64,000 nt of DNA from a virus (IMGVR_UViG_3300044675_004706:1-64000); one strand, 5' to 3'; shown: positions 26,132 to 33,953, counted from the first letter of the stretch. Notes: generated by a model from the sequence alone, not told the origin. Program-made: numbers and translations.

Positions 26132-26139
26132 TATATTTG
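26132..26139 (+). promoter_or_regulatory. Bacteroidota-type promoter (TATATTTG)
   Basis: TATATTTG ends four bases before the ATG at 26144. Confidence 0.6.
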
Positions 26140-26143
26140 TGTT

Positions 26144-26404
26144 ATGAAAGTAACATTAAACATCCAACACGAAAAATTCGGTAAAGTATTAACAATGTCT
26201 TTTGTTGACGCAATACAGACAAAATTATTTTTAAAACTTGTGAATGACGCTATTGATAACGGAGTTGCGTTTAGATACTACAACGTGACTGATACATTAG
26301 TACATATTCCTAACAAGATTTTAGTTGAATCTTTAATCACAACTGAAATGGAGTTTGTTACATTTTCTGAACAAGTATTGGCTAAAGTAGGTGAGGTTAA
26401 ATAG
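26144..26404 (+). CDS. Hypothetical protein
   Basis: The 86-residue product (MKVTLNIQHEKFGKVLTMSFVD...) is a beta-alpha mix, has its own near-leaderless promoter and is followed by a terminator, so it is a single-gene unit. Family not recognised. Confidence 0.6.
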   Translation: MKVTLNIQHEKFGKVLTMSFVDAIQTKLFLKLVNDAIDNGVAFRYYNVTDTLVHIPNKILVESLITTEMEFVTFSEQVLAKVGEVK

Positions 26405-26449
26405 TCTTTGTTAAACAAAGTGGTGGACCAACTTCCGGGTTGGGCTCAA

Positions 26450-26476
26450 AAGGGAACATTAGTGTTCCCTTTTTTC
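26450..26476 (+). terminator. Intrinsic terminator
   Basis: AAGGGAACA-TTAG-TGTTCCCTT hairpin with a six-T run. Confidence 0.85.
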
Positions 26477-26486
26477 GTTTTATTTG

Positions 26487-26494
26487 TATTTATA
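26487..26494 (+). promoter_or_regulatory. TATTTATA late-type promoter box
   Basis: An exact box begins 23 bases before the ATG at 26510, the first of five overlapping or adjacent genes. Confidence 0.5.
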
Positions 26495-26509
26495 TATAAA
26501 ACTATAGTT

Positions 26510-26827
26510 ATGTCTAAAATTATAATCACAGAAGAACAACTTGAAAAATTAAAAAAAGCTTTATCTGAAAATACTGAACTTATTAATGAAGATAAAGATG
26601 GTAATTATATGGCTAAGCAACAACTTTTTGCCCTTGGTACCTTAGCATTACAAATGTGGGAGATTATGGAAGATGATGAACAGTTGGATGATTGGATGGA
26701 ATCTAAGATTGCTCAAGCGGAACAATCAATTGTTTCAGTGGTTAAAGCTTACATGTATGACGAAGTGGTTGATGATATGAAAGGTATGGAAACCTTAAAC
26801 TATAGTGATATTGTTATTGGTAAGTAA
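26510..26827 (+). CDS. Tagged small protein
   Basis: The true start is the ATG at 26510, after the terminator and late-type box. The 105-residue product begins MSKIIITEEQLEKLKKALSE, then NTELINED, so two candidate cleavage sites after x-Glu are visible. The remainder is helical (FALGTLALQMWEIMEDD). It is translationally coupled to the next gene (ATG on its stop). Likely a virion or ejected protein by its tag; function unknown. Confidence 0.6.
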   Translation: MSKIIITEEQLEKLKKALSENTELINEDKDGNYMAKQQLFALGTLALQMWEIMEDDEQLDDWMESKIAQAEQSIVSVVKAYMYDEVVDDMKGMETLNYSDIVIGK

Positions 26828-27714
26828 TGAAAAAGAAAAAACTTATAACTGAAGAGGTTAAAAATAAATTTTACCTATACAATCCTATTCCTATTGTTAA
26901 ACAGGAGGCGACATTTGTTATTCAAGAAATTTTAGAAGCTTACGGGTTAAATTATGATTGGGGTCAAGATGTTGATTTGAATAGTTTAAATGTTGTTAAC
27001 CGATTAAGATTTGAAGATTATATTAATCGTATTGTTAAGTATAAAGAGATTAGAGGACATGCTATTGAAGGATTGATGGCTGGTTTATTTAATGGTACAC
27101 TTAATGAAAGTAAAAGTGGGATTTGGGATTATAAAGTAAGTCAAGGAGAAGTTGAACAGAAATTTTTAAATGATACTACTGAAAGTCCATCAATAGGAGG
27201 TTTCACAAATGCTTTAAATAGTTTAGGTGGAGATGCTATTGCAACAATTAAAAATGCTTTATTAAACAACCGACCTGAAATAACAGGTACTAATCTATTT
27301 TTGGTTAATGACAATGAGATTACGGAGTATAAAAAAGAAATTTTAAGAAAAATACTTGTTGATATTACGTGTATAACAATTGATTCTGGTGATAGATTAA
27401 CAACATATTATCTAACAAAAGAAAATGCTGTTGAATTGTTTTCAGATGCTAACAACATAAGAAAACCAAGAAAAGTAAATTCTAATGAGTTAAGAGTATC
27501 GTCAGATGTTTTTATTAAAAAAGGAAATTCTTTTGATATCATTAAACCAATTGTAACCGATGAAGAACGTAAAGAATATTTGGAGGTAAGTCAAAGAGAT
27601 GAAGAAGTTGCCAAGATTTTTGGACCTTATGGTGGTAAGATTAGACCTGATATTTTAAATTGGATAGAACAAAATAAAGAAGAATTTAAAAATTTAGTTA
27701 ATACATTGTTATAA
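26827..27714 (+). CDS. Hypothetical, possibly PD-(D/E)xK nuclease-like
   Basis: The 295-residue protein begins MKKKKLITEEVKNKF, a variant of the shared N-terminal peptide. Near residue 78 RGHAIEGLMAGLFNG is followed by SGIWDYKVSQGEVEQKF. A Glu in a helix, then D in a strand and ExK, is the layout of PD-(D/E)xK nucleases. The match is by eye only and could be fortuitous. It sits in the tagged operon between a small tagged protein and a metalloprotease-like protein. Confidence 0.45.
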   Translation: MKKKKLITEEVKNKFYLYNPIPIVKQEATFVIQEILEAYGLNYDWGQDVDLNSLNVVNRLRFEDYINRIVKYKEIRGHAIEGLMAGLFNGTLNESKSGIWDYKVSQGEVEQKFLNDTTESPSIGGFTNALNSLGGDAIATIKNALLNNRPEITGTNLFLVNDNEITEYKKEILRKILVDITCITIDSGDRLTTYYLTKENAVELFSDANNIRKPRKVNSNELRVSSDVFIKKGNSFDIIKPIVTDEERKEYLEVSQRDEEVAKIFGPYGGKIRPDILNWIEQNKEEFKNLVNTLL

Positions 27715-28757
27715 TGAAAGTTGTTATTACAGAAGAACAATATAAGAGATTACTGAATGAAGATTTAGGTGTTAGTCGTGCAACAATTCCTTTTATTAAT
27801 ATTGTCCTTAATGAGGTTACACCAATTGTTGAAGACATGACATTCAATAAAAAAAATGATTCGGAGTCAATTAATTTAGACTACAATACAATGAAACAAG
27901 TTGTTAAGTCAGACCCTGATTCATTTATTGAGTTTCCTGTTGAAGGAATGGATATTGAGATTAAATTTGGTTATGTAAAAAAACCTGGTGGCGATGCTAA
28001 GTTTAAAACAGGTGGTGCTATGTATCAGATTAAAAAAGAATCTGAAGGGGAATCTTACATGAAACTTCCATCACTTGAAATACCTGAAAAAATACTGAAA
28101 GAAATTAATAAAACTATCATAGGTAAAATGGAAGTTGAAGTTTTAATAACACCTACATTTGAACCTGAAGATATTGATGATTTGATTGATGACTTAAGAG
28201 ATAGTATTACTCACGAATTATTACATCTATATGAGTTCTATAAAAGATGGGAGTCAACAGGTAAGGGTGAAGTTGATTTAATTAAAACATTCGCCGGTGG
28301 AATTAATCCGAATGTTCCTAAAAAGATTTTCAAATATTATAGTGAATTTTTAGATTTAGTTTATTATTCAGAACCATATGAATTGAATGCTATGTCACAA
28401 GAAGCTTATTCAAAATCATTTAAAATGACACCTGAAGAGTTTACAAAATCACCATATTGGTTTATTGCTGATAAAATGGAAAAGTTTAATGCTGACAACT
28501 TCTTTGATGGGTTGGTAGATGTTATTAAACAAAGAAGTGGTGAGGACACTCTTGTTTTTCATTTAAGTAATTTACATAAGTTCTATATGAAACAATATAG
28601 ACAAATTGCTAAACAAACTAATAAAACAGTACCAAGGGACATAGAGAAAACAAATAGTATCTACGATTTGTTTAAAATGTATGAACCAAGAATTAACAAA
28701 GCTGGTAAAAAATTAAAAAGAAATCTAGGACGTGTCTATGGAATTGAAAAATCTTAA
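27714..28757 (+). CDS. Tagged zincin-like metalloprotease (HELLH)
   Basis: The 347-residue protein starts MKVVITEEQYKRLLNE, a clear example of the shared peptide ending LLNE. Near residue 165, DSITHELLHLYEFYKRW provides an HExxH zinc-binding helix. A related arrangement (VISHELLHAYQLYKRY) occurs in the 48591 gene, so the two are paralogues. The third zinc ligand is not obvious. If packaged, it could be an ejected protease or a structural maturation enzyme (inference). Confidence 0.6.
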   Translation: MKVVITEEQYKRLLNEDLGVSRATIPFINIVLNEVTPIVEDMTFNKKNDSESINLDYNTMKQVVKSDPDSFIEFPVEGMDIEIKFGYVKKPGGDAKFKTGGAMYQIKKESEGESYMKLPSLEIPEKILKEINKTIIGKMEVEVLITPTFEPEDIDDLIDDLRDSITHELLHLYEFYKRWESTGKGEVDLIKTFAGGINPNVPKKIFKYYSEFLDLVYYSEPYELNAMSQEAYSKSFKMTPEEFTKSPYWFIADKMEKFNADNFFDGLVDVIKQRSGEDTLVFHLSNLHKFYMKQYRQIAKQTNKTVPRDIEKTNSIYDLFKMYEPRINKAGKKLKRNLGRVYGIEKS

Positions 28758-29166
28758 CATATTATTTTTTATATTACTATTCACATCTTGTACTAGTTTT
28801 GAAAATCTAACTGACGACAGAACAAGACCCGAAGATGATGAGATGTATTGGAACAGGACTGAAGAGTTTTGGGTGACACATCACGAACCTAAAGCAAGAC
28901 CAGTATCAAGTGAGGATTACTACGGTAATAGAGTTGTATTACCTGTAACTTATTACAACAACTATCCTGACTATAACTACTATGATAGAAACAACAATTA
29001 TTATCCAACGTATAACTATCAACAAACTACACTACCGTTACCACCACCTCCACCACAACACAACAATCCTTCACCGACTATTAACACTCCTAAACCAAAT
29101 GTAACTCATTATAAAAGAAATAATGAACCACAGAGAGGTAATTCTAAACCTGGTGTTAGACGATGA
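28738..29166 (+). CDS. Tyr/Asn/Pro-rich lipoprotein
   Basis: From the ATG at 28738 the protein starts MELKNLNILFFILLFTSC, a lipoprotein signal with LFTSC lipobox. The mature part is low complexity: repeated NYYP/YNYY segments followed by a polyproline run and a basic tail. It overlaps the metalloprotease gene by 20 bases. Such lipoproteins may be surface-exposed on the host, perhaps for superinfection exclusion (inference). Confidence 0.65.
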   Translation: MELKNLNILFFILLFTSCTSFENLTDDRTRPEDDEMYWNRTEEFWVTHHEPKARPVSSEDYYGNRVVLPVTYYNNYPDYNYYDRNNNYYPTYNYQQTTLPLPPPPPQHNNPSPTINTPKPNVTHYKRNNEPQRGNSKPGVRR

Positions 29167-29576
29167 ATAAAGAACTTAACGGGATAAATAAATTTCTTGA
29201 GGGTAAAACTTTTGGTTATGACCATCGTGTTAGTTTCAGTGAAAAACCTCAAAAGGGTTATTATCAATTTCATATAGATAAAGTTGCTCAGTTAATAAGT
29301 ATTGGTGAAATGAAAGACCACCTTTTTGTATCGGTTAAATTGGTTAATGGTGAAGGTATGGTTAATTATTACTTATGTGCGTTTGGTAATAAAGAAAAGA
29401 TAATTGGAAGAGACCGTGTTAATAAAGGATGGTATGAATTTTCAGTTCAAATAGGTCATGACATTGAGGAATTCCTTAAATTCTTTAGTATTAATATGCC
29501 TGTCGTTGTTGATAACTTAGAATTTACCCCATCAAAAGATTTTGTTCCATTAATTAATTTGGAAAATAAGGAATAA
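29163..29576 (+). CDS. Hypothetical protein
   Basis: The 137-residue protein overlaps the lipoprotein gene by four bases. It is beta-rich (YYQFHIDKVAQLISIGEMK, FVSVKLVNGEGMVNYYL). It converges with the minus-strand gene ending at 29577. No family recognised. Confidence 0.55.
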   Translation: MNKELNGINKFLEGKTFGYDHRVSFSEKPQKGYYQFHIDKVAQLISIGEMKDHLFVSVKLVNGEGMVNYYLCAFGNKEKIIGRDRVNKGWYEFSVQIGHDIEEFLKFFSINMPVVVDNLEFTPSKDFVPLINLENKE

Positions 29577-29849
29577 TTAACGTCCCATGTAAATTTTAAA
29601 CTCGTCATATAGTTTAGTATCACTATATGCTCTAATTAATTCTTTGTCGGCACATATATTATCGGGTTGTCCTGATACAACAGGTTTAATTTTATAACCA
29701 CTATTTGTACATCTTTTTCCCATTGCACACCACACTCTAAACTCTTTAAACTCTATTTGATTATTATTACAATCAGATTCTGTTGATTCTGATATTAAAC
29801 CATACATTTTACGTATTTGTTTGTTTTCTTGTTCTGTGATTCTAAACAT
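29577..29849 (-). CDS. Tagged Cys-containing small protein
   Basis: The 90-residue minus-strand product begins with MFRITEQENKQIRKMYGLIS, then E and STES, another tag-like helix (GLISE). Four cysteines follow (ESDCNN, WCAMGKRC, NICADK). A TATAAATA on the plus strand at 29864-29871 is its late-type box. Function unknown. Confidence 0.55.
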   Translation of the reverse strand: MFRITEQENKQIRKMYGLISESTESDCNNNQIEFKEFRVWCAMGKRCTNSGYKIKPVVSGQPDNICADKELIRAYSDTKLYDEFKIYMGR

Positions 29850-29863
29850 AATTTTGTTTTTAT

Positions 29864-29871
29864 TATAAATA
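29864..29871 (-). promoter_or_regulatory. TATTTATA late-type promoter box (minus strand)
   Basis: The reverse complement reads TATTTATA and begins 22 bases before the ATG of the minus-strand gene at 29849. Confidence 0.45.
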
Positions 29872-29875
29872 TTCG

Positions 29876-29883
29876 TATATTTG
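29876..29883 (+). promoter_or_regulatory. Bacteroidota-type promoter (TATATTTG)
   Basis: TATATTTG ends seven bases before the ATG at 29891; it is divergent with the adjacent minus-strand late-type box. Confidence 0.6.
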
Positions 29884-29890
29884 TAAAATT

Positions 29891-30061
29891 ATGAGCGACA
29901 AAACTAAATTTACAAGAACCTACGAAACGGACGAGACCATTGCTGTTTGGACTTATGATTTGGATAAGTTCAAGAACGGCCCGATTTCTGTTGACATCAA
30001 ATACAAATACGACCCTGACAGGAAACTTTCCAACAGGGAAAAATACTCAAAGAAAAAATGA
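29891..30061 (+). CDS. Small hypothetical protein
   Basis: This 56-residue ORF (MSDKTKFTRTYETDETIAVW...) has a strong promoter just upstream and ATGA overlap with the HAD gene, so it is probably translated. It looks like a beta hairpin with a Lys-rich tail. No family recognised. Confidence 0.55.
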   Translation: MSDKTKFTRTYETDETIAVWTYDLDKFKNGPISVDIKYKYDPDRKLSNREKYSKKK

Positions 30062-30630
30062 AAGTAATATTTTTAGACCACGATGGAGTTATCTGTTTAT
30101 CTGATAACTGGGGGTCACGATTTAAGAAACAAAAAAAGTATAGAAAAAAATTGAGTCAATCAGTAATGACAATGCCTCTTGATGCTCGTTTTGATAACTT
30201 TGATAAGAAGGCAATCAAGGTATTGAATGAAATCTTGGAACAGACTGGTGCTGAAATCGTTGTATCTTCTGATTGGAAAGTTTGGTGTTCAGTTGAGGAG
30301 ATGGGTGATTACTATGAGAAACAAGGTATCATCAAACGACCAATTGATTTTACAACCAATACAATTGATGGTGAAAAAGTAACTTGGTTCCGAAATTGGG
30401 ATTTGGAAGGAACAAGAAGTGTTCAGATTCAAGAATGGTTAAAAGAACATCCCGAAGTTACACATTGGGTGGCGATTGATGATTTGGAGATGGGAAAGAC
30501 TGGACTACATTACTCAATGGAATATGAACACAAATGGGGACTTGATAACTTTGTCTTAACACCTTTGAACAATGAGGGTATCAAACAACTTGGAGTTAAA
30601 GAAAAGGTGTTATCCTTTTTGGAAGGGTAA
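30058..30630 (+). CDS. HAD-family phosphatase (RNA-repair-type HAD domain)
   Basis: The 190-residue protein has FLDHDGVI (motif I, D-x-D-G), IVVSSDWK (motif II), a lysine/arginine helix, and WVAIDDLEMG (motif IV). The motif spacing and WFRNWDLEGTRSVQIQEWL recall the HAD domain described in Swiss-Army-Knife RNA-repair proteins. If so it could remove 2',3'-cyclic or 3' phosphates before ligation by the RNA ligase at the right edge. Other HAD substrates are equally possible. Confidence 0.7.
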   Translation: MKVIFLDHDGVICLSDNWGSRFKKQKKYRKKLSQSVMTMPLDARFDNFDKKAIKVLNEILEQTGAEIVVSSDWKVWCSVEEMGDYYEKQGIIKRPIDFTTNTIDGEKVTWFRNWDLEGTRSVQIQEWLKEHPEVTHWVAIDDLEMGKTGLHYSMEYEHKWGLDNFVLTPLNNEGIKQLGVKEKVLSFLEG

Positions 30631-30638
30631 TATTTATG
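30631..30638 (+). promoter_or_regulatory. TATTTATG late-type promoter box
   Basis: The variant box begins 12 bases before the ATG at 30643. Confidence 0.35.
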
Positions 30639-30642
30639 TAAT

Positions 30643-31200
30643 ATGAAATACCTAATATCAGAGGAACAAAATAAATTTTTGAAGGAAGAGTTGGATAAAC
30701 CAAATTTTAAAAATTTGATTAAGAAATTGTTTGAGAAACAAGTTAGGAAAGGTGAACAACCACATATTGATAATATGATTATGGATTTCTTTGAAGTTGA
30801 TGTGTGGGAAAGAGACTTTAATATCCTGATTGAATTGTTAAGGGATTTCTTGGGTAGGGAACAATCGGTTAAATTGACTGAAGAACTATTACAGAAAACC
30901 TTTAAAACAGACCGATATAACTTTTCAGGTGGATACAGTTTTGATTTCAAAGCTAAAATAATAGACCAAGAAGATGGGGAATATTTTAAAGTAGATGTTT
31001 ATATTTTACCGGGTGGTGAGGTGGATTTAGTAATGACAGATGAAGGAGTTCGTGATTTAAAACAAGCTCTTAACGACCAATCTATTGGATTTGAAATTGA
31101 AAGTGAAGTGAAGGAAATTATTGATGAAATTTTCACAGAAGAAATTACCTATAAGACTGGTGTTGTTGTGGATTTAGAAACACTTATTATTCAGGATTGA
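30643..31200 (+). CDS. Tagged hypothetical protein
   Basis: The 185-residue protein begins MKYLISEEQNKFLKEELDK, matching the shared tag pattern (short basic start, I-S/T-E-E/D, amphipathic helix). It is mostly helical, with a beta region around residue 100 (VDVYILPGGEVDLVM). It converges with the gene at 31191. Function unknown. Confidence 0.55.
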   Translation: MKYLISEEQNKFLKEELDKPNFKNLIKKLFEKQVRKGEQPHIDNMIMDFFEVDVWERDFNILIELLRDFLGREQSVKLTEELLQKTFKTDRYNFSGGYSFDFKAKIIDQEDGEYFKVDVYILPGGEVDLVMTDEGVRDLKQALNDQSIGFEIESEVKEIIDEIFTEEITYKTGVVVDLETLIIQD

Positions 31201-31856
31201 GGTAACATATAGTTAGTATTCACCATCCATCCCATCCAGTTAAAATCAACAAAAGATTTGTTGTTTCTTATATCATCGGTCAGACATTCCCACATTAGCT
31301 CATCAATATGGTGGTCAAACTTATCGTGAATTATGTCAAGTATTTCATCTTCATCAAATCCATAGTAAACTTCACCATCTAATGTTATTTCCATAGATTT
31401 AACTAATAAATTAACGTCTATAACAATCATTTCGGCATCAACTTCAAAATAAAAATTTTTAGAAAAACGACCTTCAATCGTTATTTTTTTACGTTCATAT
31501 TGGGAATCTAATTTAAATGGTTTTCCCACAAGACAACTATTAATTTCATTTAAACTTTTTTGTGGGATATATAAACTATCGCAATCTAAATAATATAAAA
31601 ATTGTGGAGCGATGTTAACCTCAGGAAAAAATTTTCTTAACGAATGTATTTCTTCATCAATGTAACCTGAGAGAGCTTCATGGGTGTATGGTAAGTTTTT
31701 AGGGTTATCTATTGTATAGACAGGTACTTTTTTGTAATGAAATGATTTTTTTTCTTCACCTGTTAAACGCAATGTTATACCATCCGCATCAATTACAGAT
31801 AACATTTTAACAACAGTGTCCATTAATCTTTTTAGTTGTAATTCACTAGTGTTCAT
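31191..31856 (-). CDS. Hypothetical protein
   Basis: The 221-residue minus-strand protein is an alpha/beta mix with HDKFDHHIDELMWECL near the C-terminus. The first helix (LQLKRLMDTVVKMLSVID) is loosely tag-like but lacks the terminal x-Glu. TATTTACA precedes it on its own strand. No family recognised. Confidence 0.5.
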   Translation of the reverse strand: MNTSELQLKRLMDTVVKMLSVIDADGITLRLTGEEKKSFHYKKVPVYTIDNPKNLPYTHEALSGYIDEEIHSLRKFFPEVNIAPQFLYYLDCDSLYIPQKSLNEINSCLVGKPFKLDSQYERKKITIEGRFSKNFYFEVDAEMIVIDVNLLVKSMEITLDGEVYYGFDEDEILDIIHDKFDHHIDELMWECLTDDIRNNKSFVDFNWMGWMVNTNYMLPQS

Positions 31857-31911
31857 ATTATGTAAATAGTAATAATTTTATTTAAAATTTAAAACTAAAA
31901 TGAAAAAAAAC

Positions 31912-31942
31912 TTGACATAAGAAGAAATTTATATTACTTTTG
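31912..31942 (+). promoter_or_regulatory. Full promoter: TTG-N20-TACTTTTG
   Basis: TTG at 31912-31914, 20 bases, then TACTTTTG at 31935-31942. It drives the leader ORF and possibly the tRNA array beyond the terminator. Confidence 0.65.
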
Positions 31943-31971
31943 TAAAACAATTGATATTTAATAAGAAAACA

Positions 31972-32085
31972 ATGAAACAGAACTCAACACATAACGTAAG
32001 TAATCTCCCGACAAACGTGGGCCAATCATGGTTTACGATTAAGGGGCAGGATTGCCGTAAGTTCAGGGTTCTTAATAAGATGTAA
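31972..32085 (+). CDS. Leader-type small protein (37 aa)
   Basis: A 37-residue ORF (MKQNSTHNVSNLPTN...FRVLNKM) lies between a complete promoter and a strong terminator, with the tRNA array beyond. It could be a small protein or a leader whose translation affects the terminator. No family recognised. Confidence 0.45.
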   Translation: MKQNSTHNVSNLPTNVGQSWFTIKGQDCRKFRVLNKM

Positions 32086-32107
32086 TCGTATCATCAAATA
32101 TATAAGG

Positions 32108-32144
32108 AAACCCTGGACTACAAAAAAGTTCAGGGTTTTTTTTT
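32108..32144 (+). terminator. Intrinsic terminator ahead of the tRNA array
   Basis: AACCCTG and CAGGGTT arms around a 16-base loop, followed by nine Ts. It lies between the promoter at 31912 and the first tRNA. Confidence 0.8.
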
Positions 32145-32145
32145 G

Positions 32146-32160
32146 GTTCTTTGACATATT
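32146..32160 (+). promoter_or_regulatory. boxA-like antitermination sequence
   Basis: GTTCTTTGACATATT closely resembles the boxA-like leader element of Bacteroidota rRNA operons. It lies between the terminator and the first tRNA gene, where antitermination would be needed. Confidence 0.45.
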
Positions 32161-32168
32161 GGGAAAAT

Positions 32169-32240
32169 GGTGATGTAGCTCAGAGGTGGAGCATCTGACT
32201 GTTAATCAGAGGGTCGGGATTTCGAAATTCCCCATCACCG
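32169..32240 (+). tRNA. tRNA-Asn(GTT)
   Basis: Acceptor GGTGATG/CATCACC; anticodon arm TCTGA-CTGTTAA-TCAGA; T-loop TTCGAAA. G73. Confidence 0.9.
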
Positions 32241-32250
32241 CAAAAATAAT

Positions 32251-32325
32251 GACTTCGTAGCTCAGCAGGTTTAGAGCACCTCACTTTTAATGAGGGAGTC
32301 GTGGGTTCGAGTCCCACCGGGGTCA
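32251..32325 (+). tRNA. tRNA-Lys(TTT)
   Basis: Acceptor GACTTCG/CGGGGTC (with G-U pairs); anticodon arm CCTCA-CTTTTAA-TGAGG; T-arm GTGGG/CCCAC. A73. Confidence 0.9.
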
Positions 32326-32332
32326 CTTAAAC

Positions 32333-32403
32333 ACGTCAGTGGTGAAATGGTATCATCACGGTCTCCAAAACCGTTGTTTGGGGTTCGAGTCCCTACTGTC
32401 GTG
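32333..32403 (+). tRNA. tRNA-Trp(CCA)
   Basis: Acceptor ACGTCAG/CTGTCGT with one T-T mismatch; anticodon arm ACGGT-CTCCAAA-ACCGT; G73, the bacterial Trp identity base. Confidence 0.85.
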
Positions 32404-32409
32404 CAACAA

Positions 32410-32483
32410 GCCTCCATAGCTCAGCAGGTCAGAGCGACTGATTTGTAATCAGTAGGTCGTTGGTTCGATTCCGACTGGAGGCT
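32410..32483 (+). tRNA. tRNA-Thr(TGT)
   Basis: Acceptor GCCTCCA/TGGAGGC; anticodon arm ACTGA-TTTGTAA-TCAGT; T-loop TTCGATT. Confidence 0.9.
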
Positions 32484-32490
32484 CTAATAT

Positions 32491-32565
32491 TCTCACGTAG
32501 CTCAGTTGGCTTAGAGCATTTGTCTGATACACAAAAGGTCGTTGGTTCGATTCCAACCGTGAGAA
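32491..32565 (+). tRNA. tRNA-Ile(GAT)
   Basis: Acceptor TCTCACG/CGTGAGA; anticodon arm TTTGT-CTGATAC-ACAAA; A73. Confidence 0.9.
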
Positions 32566-32571
32566 CTTAAT

Positions 32572-32648
<77 letters not shown>

Positions 32649-32654
32649 TATAAT

Positions 32655-32727
32655 GGTACCATAGCTCAGTTGGTAGAGCAAAGGACTGAAAATCCTTGTG
32701 TCGGTGGTTCGAATCCACCTGGTACCA
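32655..32727 (+). tRNA. tRNA-Phe(GAA)
   Basis: Acceptor GGTACCA/TGGTACC; anticodon arm AAGGA-CTGAAAA-TCCTT; A73. Confidence 0.92.
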
Positions 32728-32738
32728 CGAGGTTCTGA

Positions 32739-32808
32739 ATTAACAGGACAACCCCCCACCTCCGATATGGCAGTCGGTCCGTTAATCCGACGAAGATGGG
32801 GTTTTTTA
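32739..32808 (+). terminator. Terminator with possible alternative fold inside the tRNA array
   Basis: AACCCC (32750-32755) pairs with GGGGTT (32798-32803) followed by a T run, with an inner GTCGG/CCGAC stem. ATTAACAGGAC (32739-32749) can instead pair with GTCCGTTAAT (32777-32786), which would break the terminator. This looks like an attenuator between tRNA-Phe and tRNA-Gly. Confidence 0.55.
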
Positions 32809-32810
32809 TA

Positions 32811-32885
32811 AGCGGGTTTCGTATAACGGCTCATTATGTCACTCTTCCAAAGTGAAGACGGGGTTTCGATTACCCCAACCCGCTC
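32811..32885 (+). tRNA. tRNA-Gly(TCC)
   Basis: Acceptor AGCGGGT/ACCCGCT; anticodon arm TCACT-CTTCCAA-AGTGA; starts three bases after the preceding T run. Confidence 0.85.
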
Positions 32886-32887
32886 CT

Positions 32888-32956
32888 GGTGTCTCGGTAA
32901 GCTCTGACGAAAGTCAACTACGAGGTCTCGGTGGACAGAAGGCCTCTGATTCCACC
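32888..32956 (+). ncRNA. Structured spacer RNA between tRNAs
   Basis: GGTG (32888) closes with CACC (32953) around a TGAC-GAAA-GTCA hairpin and a GAGGTC/GGCCTC stem, giving a three-way-junction-like element that is not a tRNA. Function unknown. Confidence 0.35.
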
Positions 32957-32962
32957 CACTTT

Positions 32963-33035
32963 GGCTCCATGGTTGAATGGCTACAATGCCGGCTTGTCAC
33001 GCCGTGTGGTACGGGTTCGAATCCCGTTGGAGCCG
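32963..33035 (+). tRNA. tRNA-Asp(GTC)
   Basis: Acceptor GGCTCCA/TGGAGCC; anticodon arm CCGGC-TTGTCAC-GCCGT (one mismatch); T-arm ACGGG/CCCGT; G73, the Asp identity base. Confidence 0.88.
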
Positions 33036-33042
33036 CCAAAGA

Positions 33043-33091
33043 GGAGTAACTTGCGTAGGTGCCTCAGGGGACTGCAGCCCCACTACGCTCC
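33043..33091 (+). ncRNA. Structured spacer RNA between tRNAs
   Basis: A 49-base element: GGA/TCC ends, GCGTAG/CTACGC stem, then GGGG-ACTGCAG-CCCC with a 7-base loop containing TGC. It resembles an anticodon arm without the rest of a tRNA. Function unknown. Confidence 0.35.
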
Positions 33092-33095
33092 ATAT

Positions 33096-33166
33096 TGTCC
33101 TGTAGTGAAATGGCATCACACAACACTTTGACTGTTGTATTTCTGGTTCGAGTCCAGACGGGACAA
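33096..33166 (+). tRNA. tRNA-Gln(TTG)
   Basis: Acceptor TGTCCTG/CGGGACA; anticodon arm CAACA-CTTTGAC-TGTTG; T-arm TCTGG/CCAGA; A73. Confidence 0.9.
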
Positions 33167-33195
33167 CTTTTTTTGTTTTATTAATAAACTTGTCT

Positions 33196-33203
33196 TATCT
33201 TTG
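33196..33203 (+). promoter_or_regulatory. Bacteroidota-type promoter (TATCTTTG)
   Basis: TATCTTTG ends four bases before the ATG at 33208 and fixes that start. Confidence 0.6.
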
Positions 33204-33207
33204 TATT

Positions 33208-33627
33208 ATGGAAAAAGAATTTGTTACATACGAAATTGCTTCGGAACTCAAGAATCTTGGATTTAACGAGCGTTGTTATGGATGTTTCAGTCATTTGGAC
33301 AACAGGGAGTTACGGACAAGTAGAGTATACACCAACGGAGTGTCTGAAAATATTGCAGCGCCAATCTTCTCACAGGCATTTAGATGGTTTGAAGAGAATT
33401 ATTCATATTTTGTGGATATTAAAACTGACACCACACCAAATGAGATTTTGGGATTTGACTATACGATTAAGAGTTGGAAGTTTCCACCGATGTATTTTGA
33501 TTTCTTCAAAGATAAGAGAGAAGGAAACATTGCGGTAATCAAGAAGATGATTGAGATGGTGAAGAAAGAGAAACAAAAGGAAGCTCTTATTGAGTTGATG
33601 GATAATGATAAAGATTTAGATAAATAA
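33208..33627 (+). CDS. Hypothetical protein
   Basis: The 139-residue protein (MEKEFVTYEIASELKNLGFNERCYG...) contains AFRWFEENYSYFVDIK, typical of a small phage protein class with FRWFRE-type segments, but no function is known to me. It shares a transcript with the next ORF (one-base gap). Confidence 0.6.
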   Translation: MEKEFVTYEIASELKNLGFNERCYGCFSHLDNRELRTSRVYTNGVSENIAAPIFSQAFRWFEENYSYFVDIKTDTTPNEILGFDYTIKSWKFPPMYFDFFKDKREGNIAVIKKMIEMVKKEKQKEALIELMDNDKDLDK

Positions 33628-33628
33628 T

Positions 33629-33934
33629 ATGACACAGAAACAACAAGATGCTATTGATAGCATAATGGACTACTTCAAGTTTGAACAAGTCCGAAAAGTA
33701 ATGGAAGTATTGAATTGGGAGTGGGCGGCTTCTGACGAAGGTATTCCAACTGTTCCTGAATTGAGACAAGAAGCGAGACGATTATTAAAGATGGCGTTTA
33801 AAGAAAAAACAGATGTATCAACAGGTGGGTTCCACGTAAGATATGAATCGGACGATGATGGTTGCGAGTTTATTCAATTAATCTTTGCGGTTGAAGAATG
33901 GTATGAAGATGTGGAAAAAGATTTGGTAGATTGA
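33629..33934 (+). CDS. Hypothetical protein
   Basis: The 101-residue protein has a Trp-rich middle (VLNWEWAASDEG), PTVPELRQEARRLLKMAF and an acidic end. The PELR..A..L segment resembles small phage proteins of unknown role. It ends just before the promoter of the aberrant tRNA-like region. Confidence 0.55.
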   Translation: MTQKQQDAIDSIMDYFKFEQVRKVMEVLNWEWAASDEGIPTVPELRQEARRLLKMAFKEKTDVSTGGFHVRYESDDDGCEFIQLIFAVEEWYEDVEKDLVD

Positions 33935-33945
33935 AAAACTTACCA

Positions 33946-33953
33946 TATCTTTG
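33946..33953 (+). promoter_or_regulatory. Bacteroidota-type promoter (TATCTTTG) of the tRNA-like region
   Basis: TATCTTTG ends four bases before tRNA-like unit 1, so the transcript should begin at or very near its first base. Confidence 0.6.

Noticed and set aside
26408-26509. Upstream extension of the 26510 gene
   Set aside because: It would read through a strong terminator hairpin and the promoter box.
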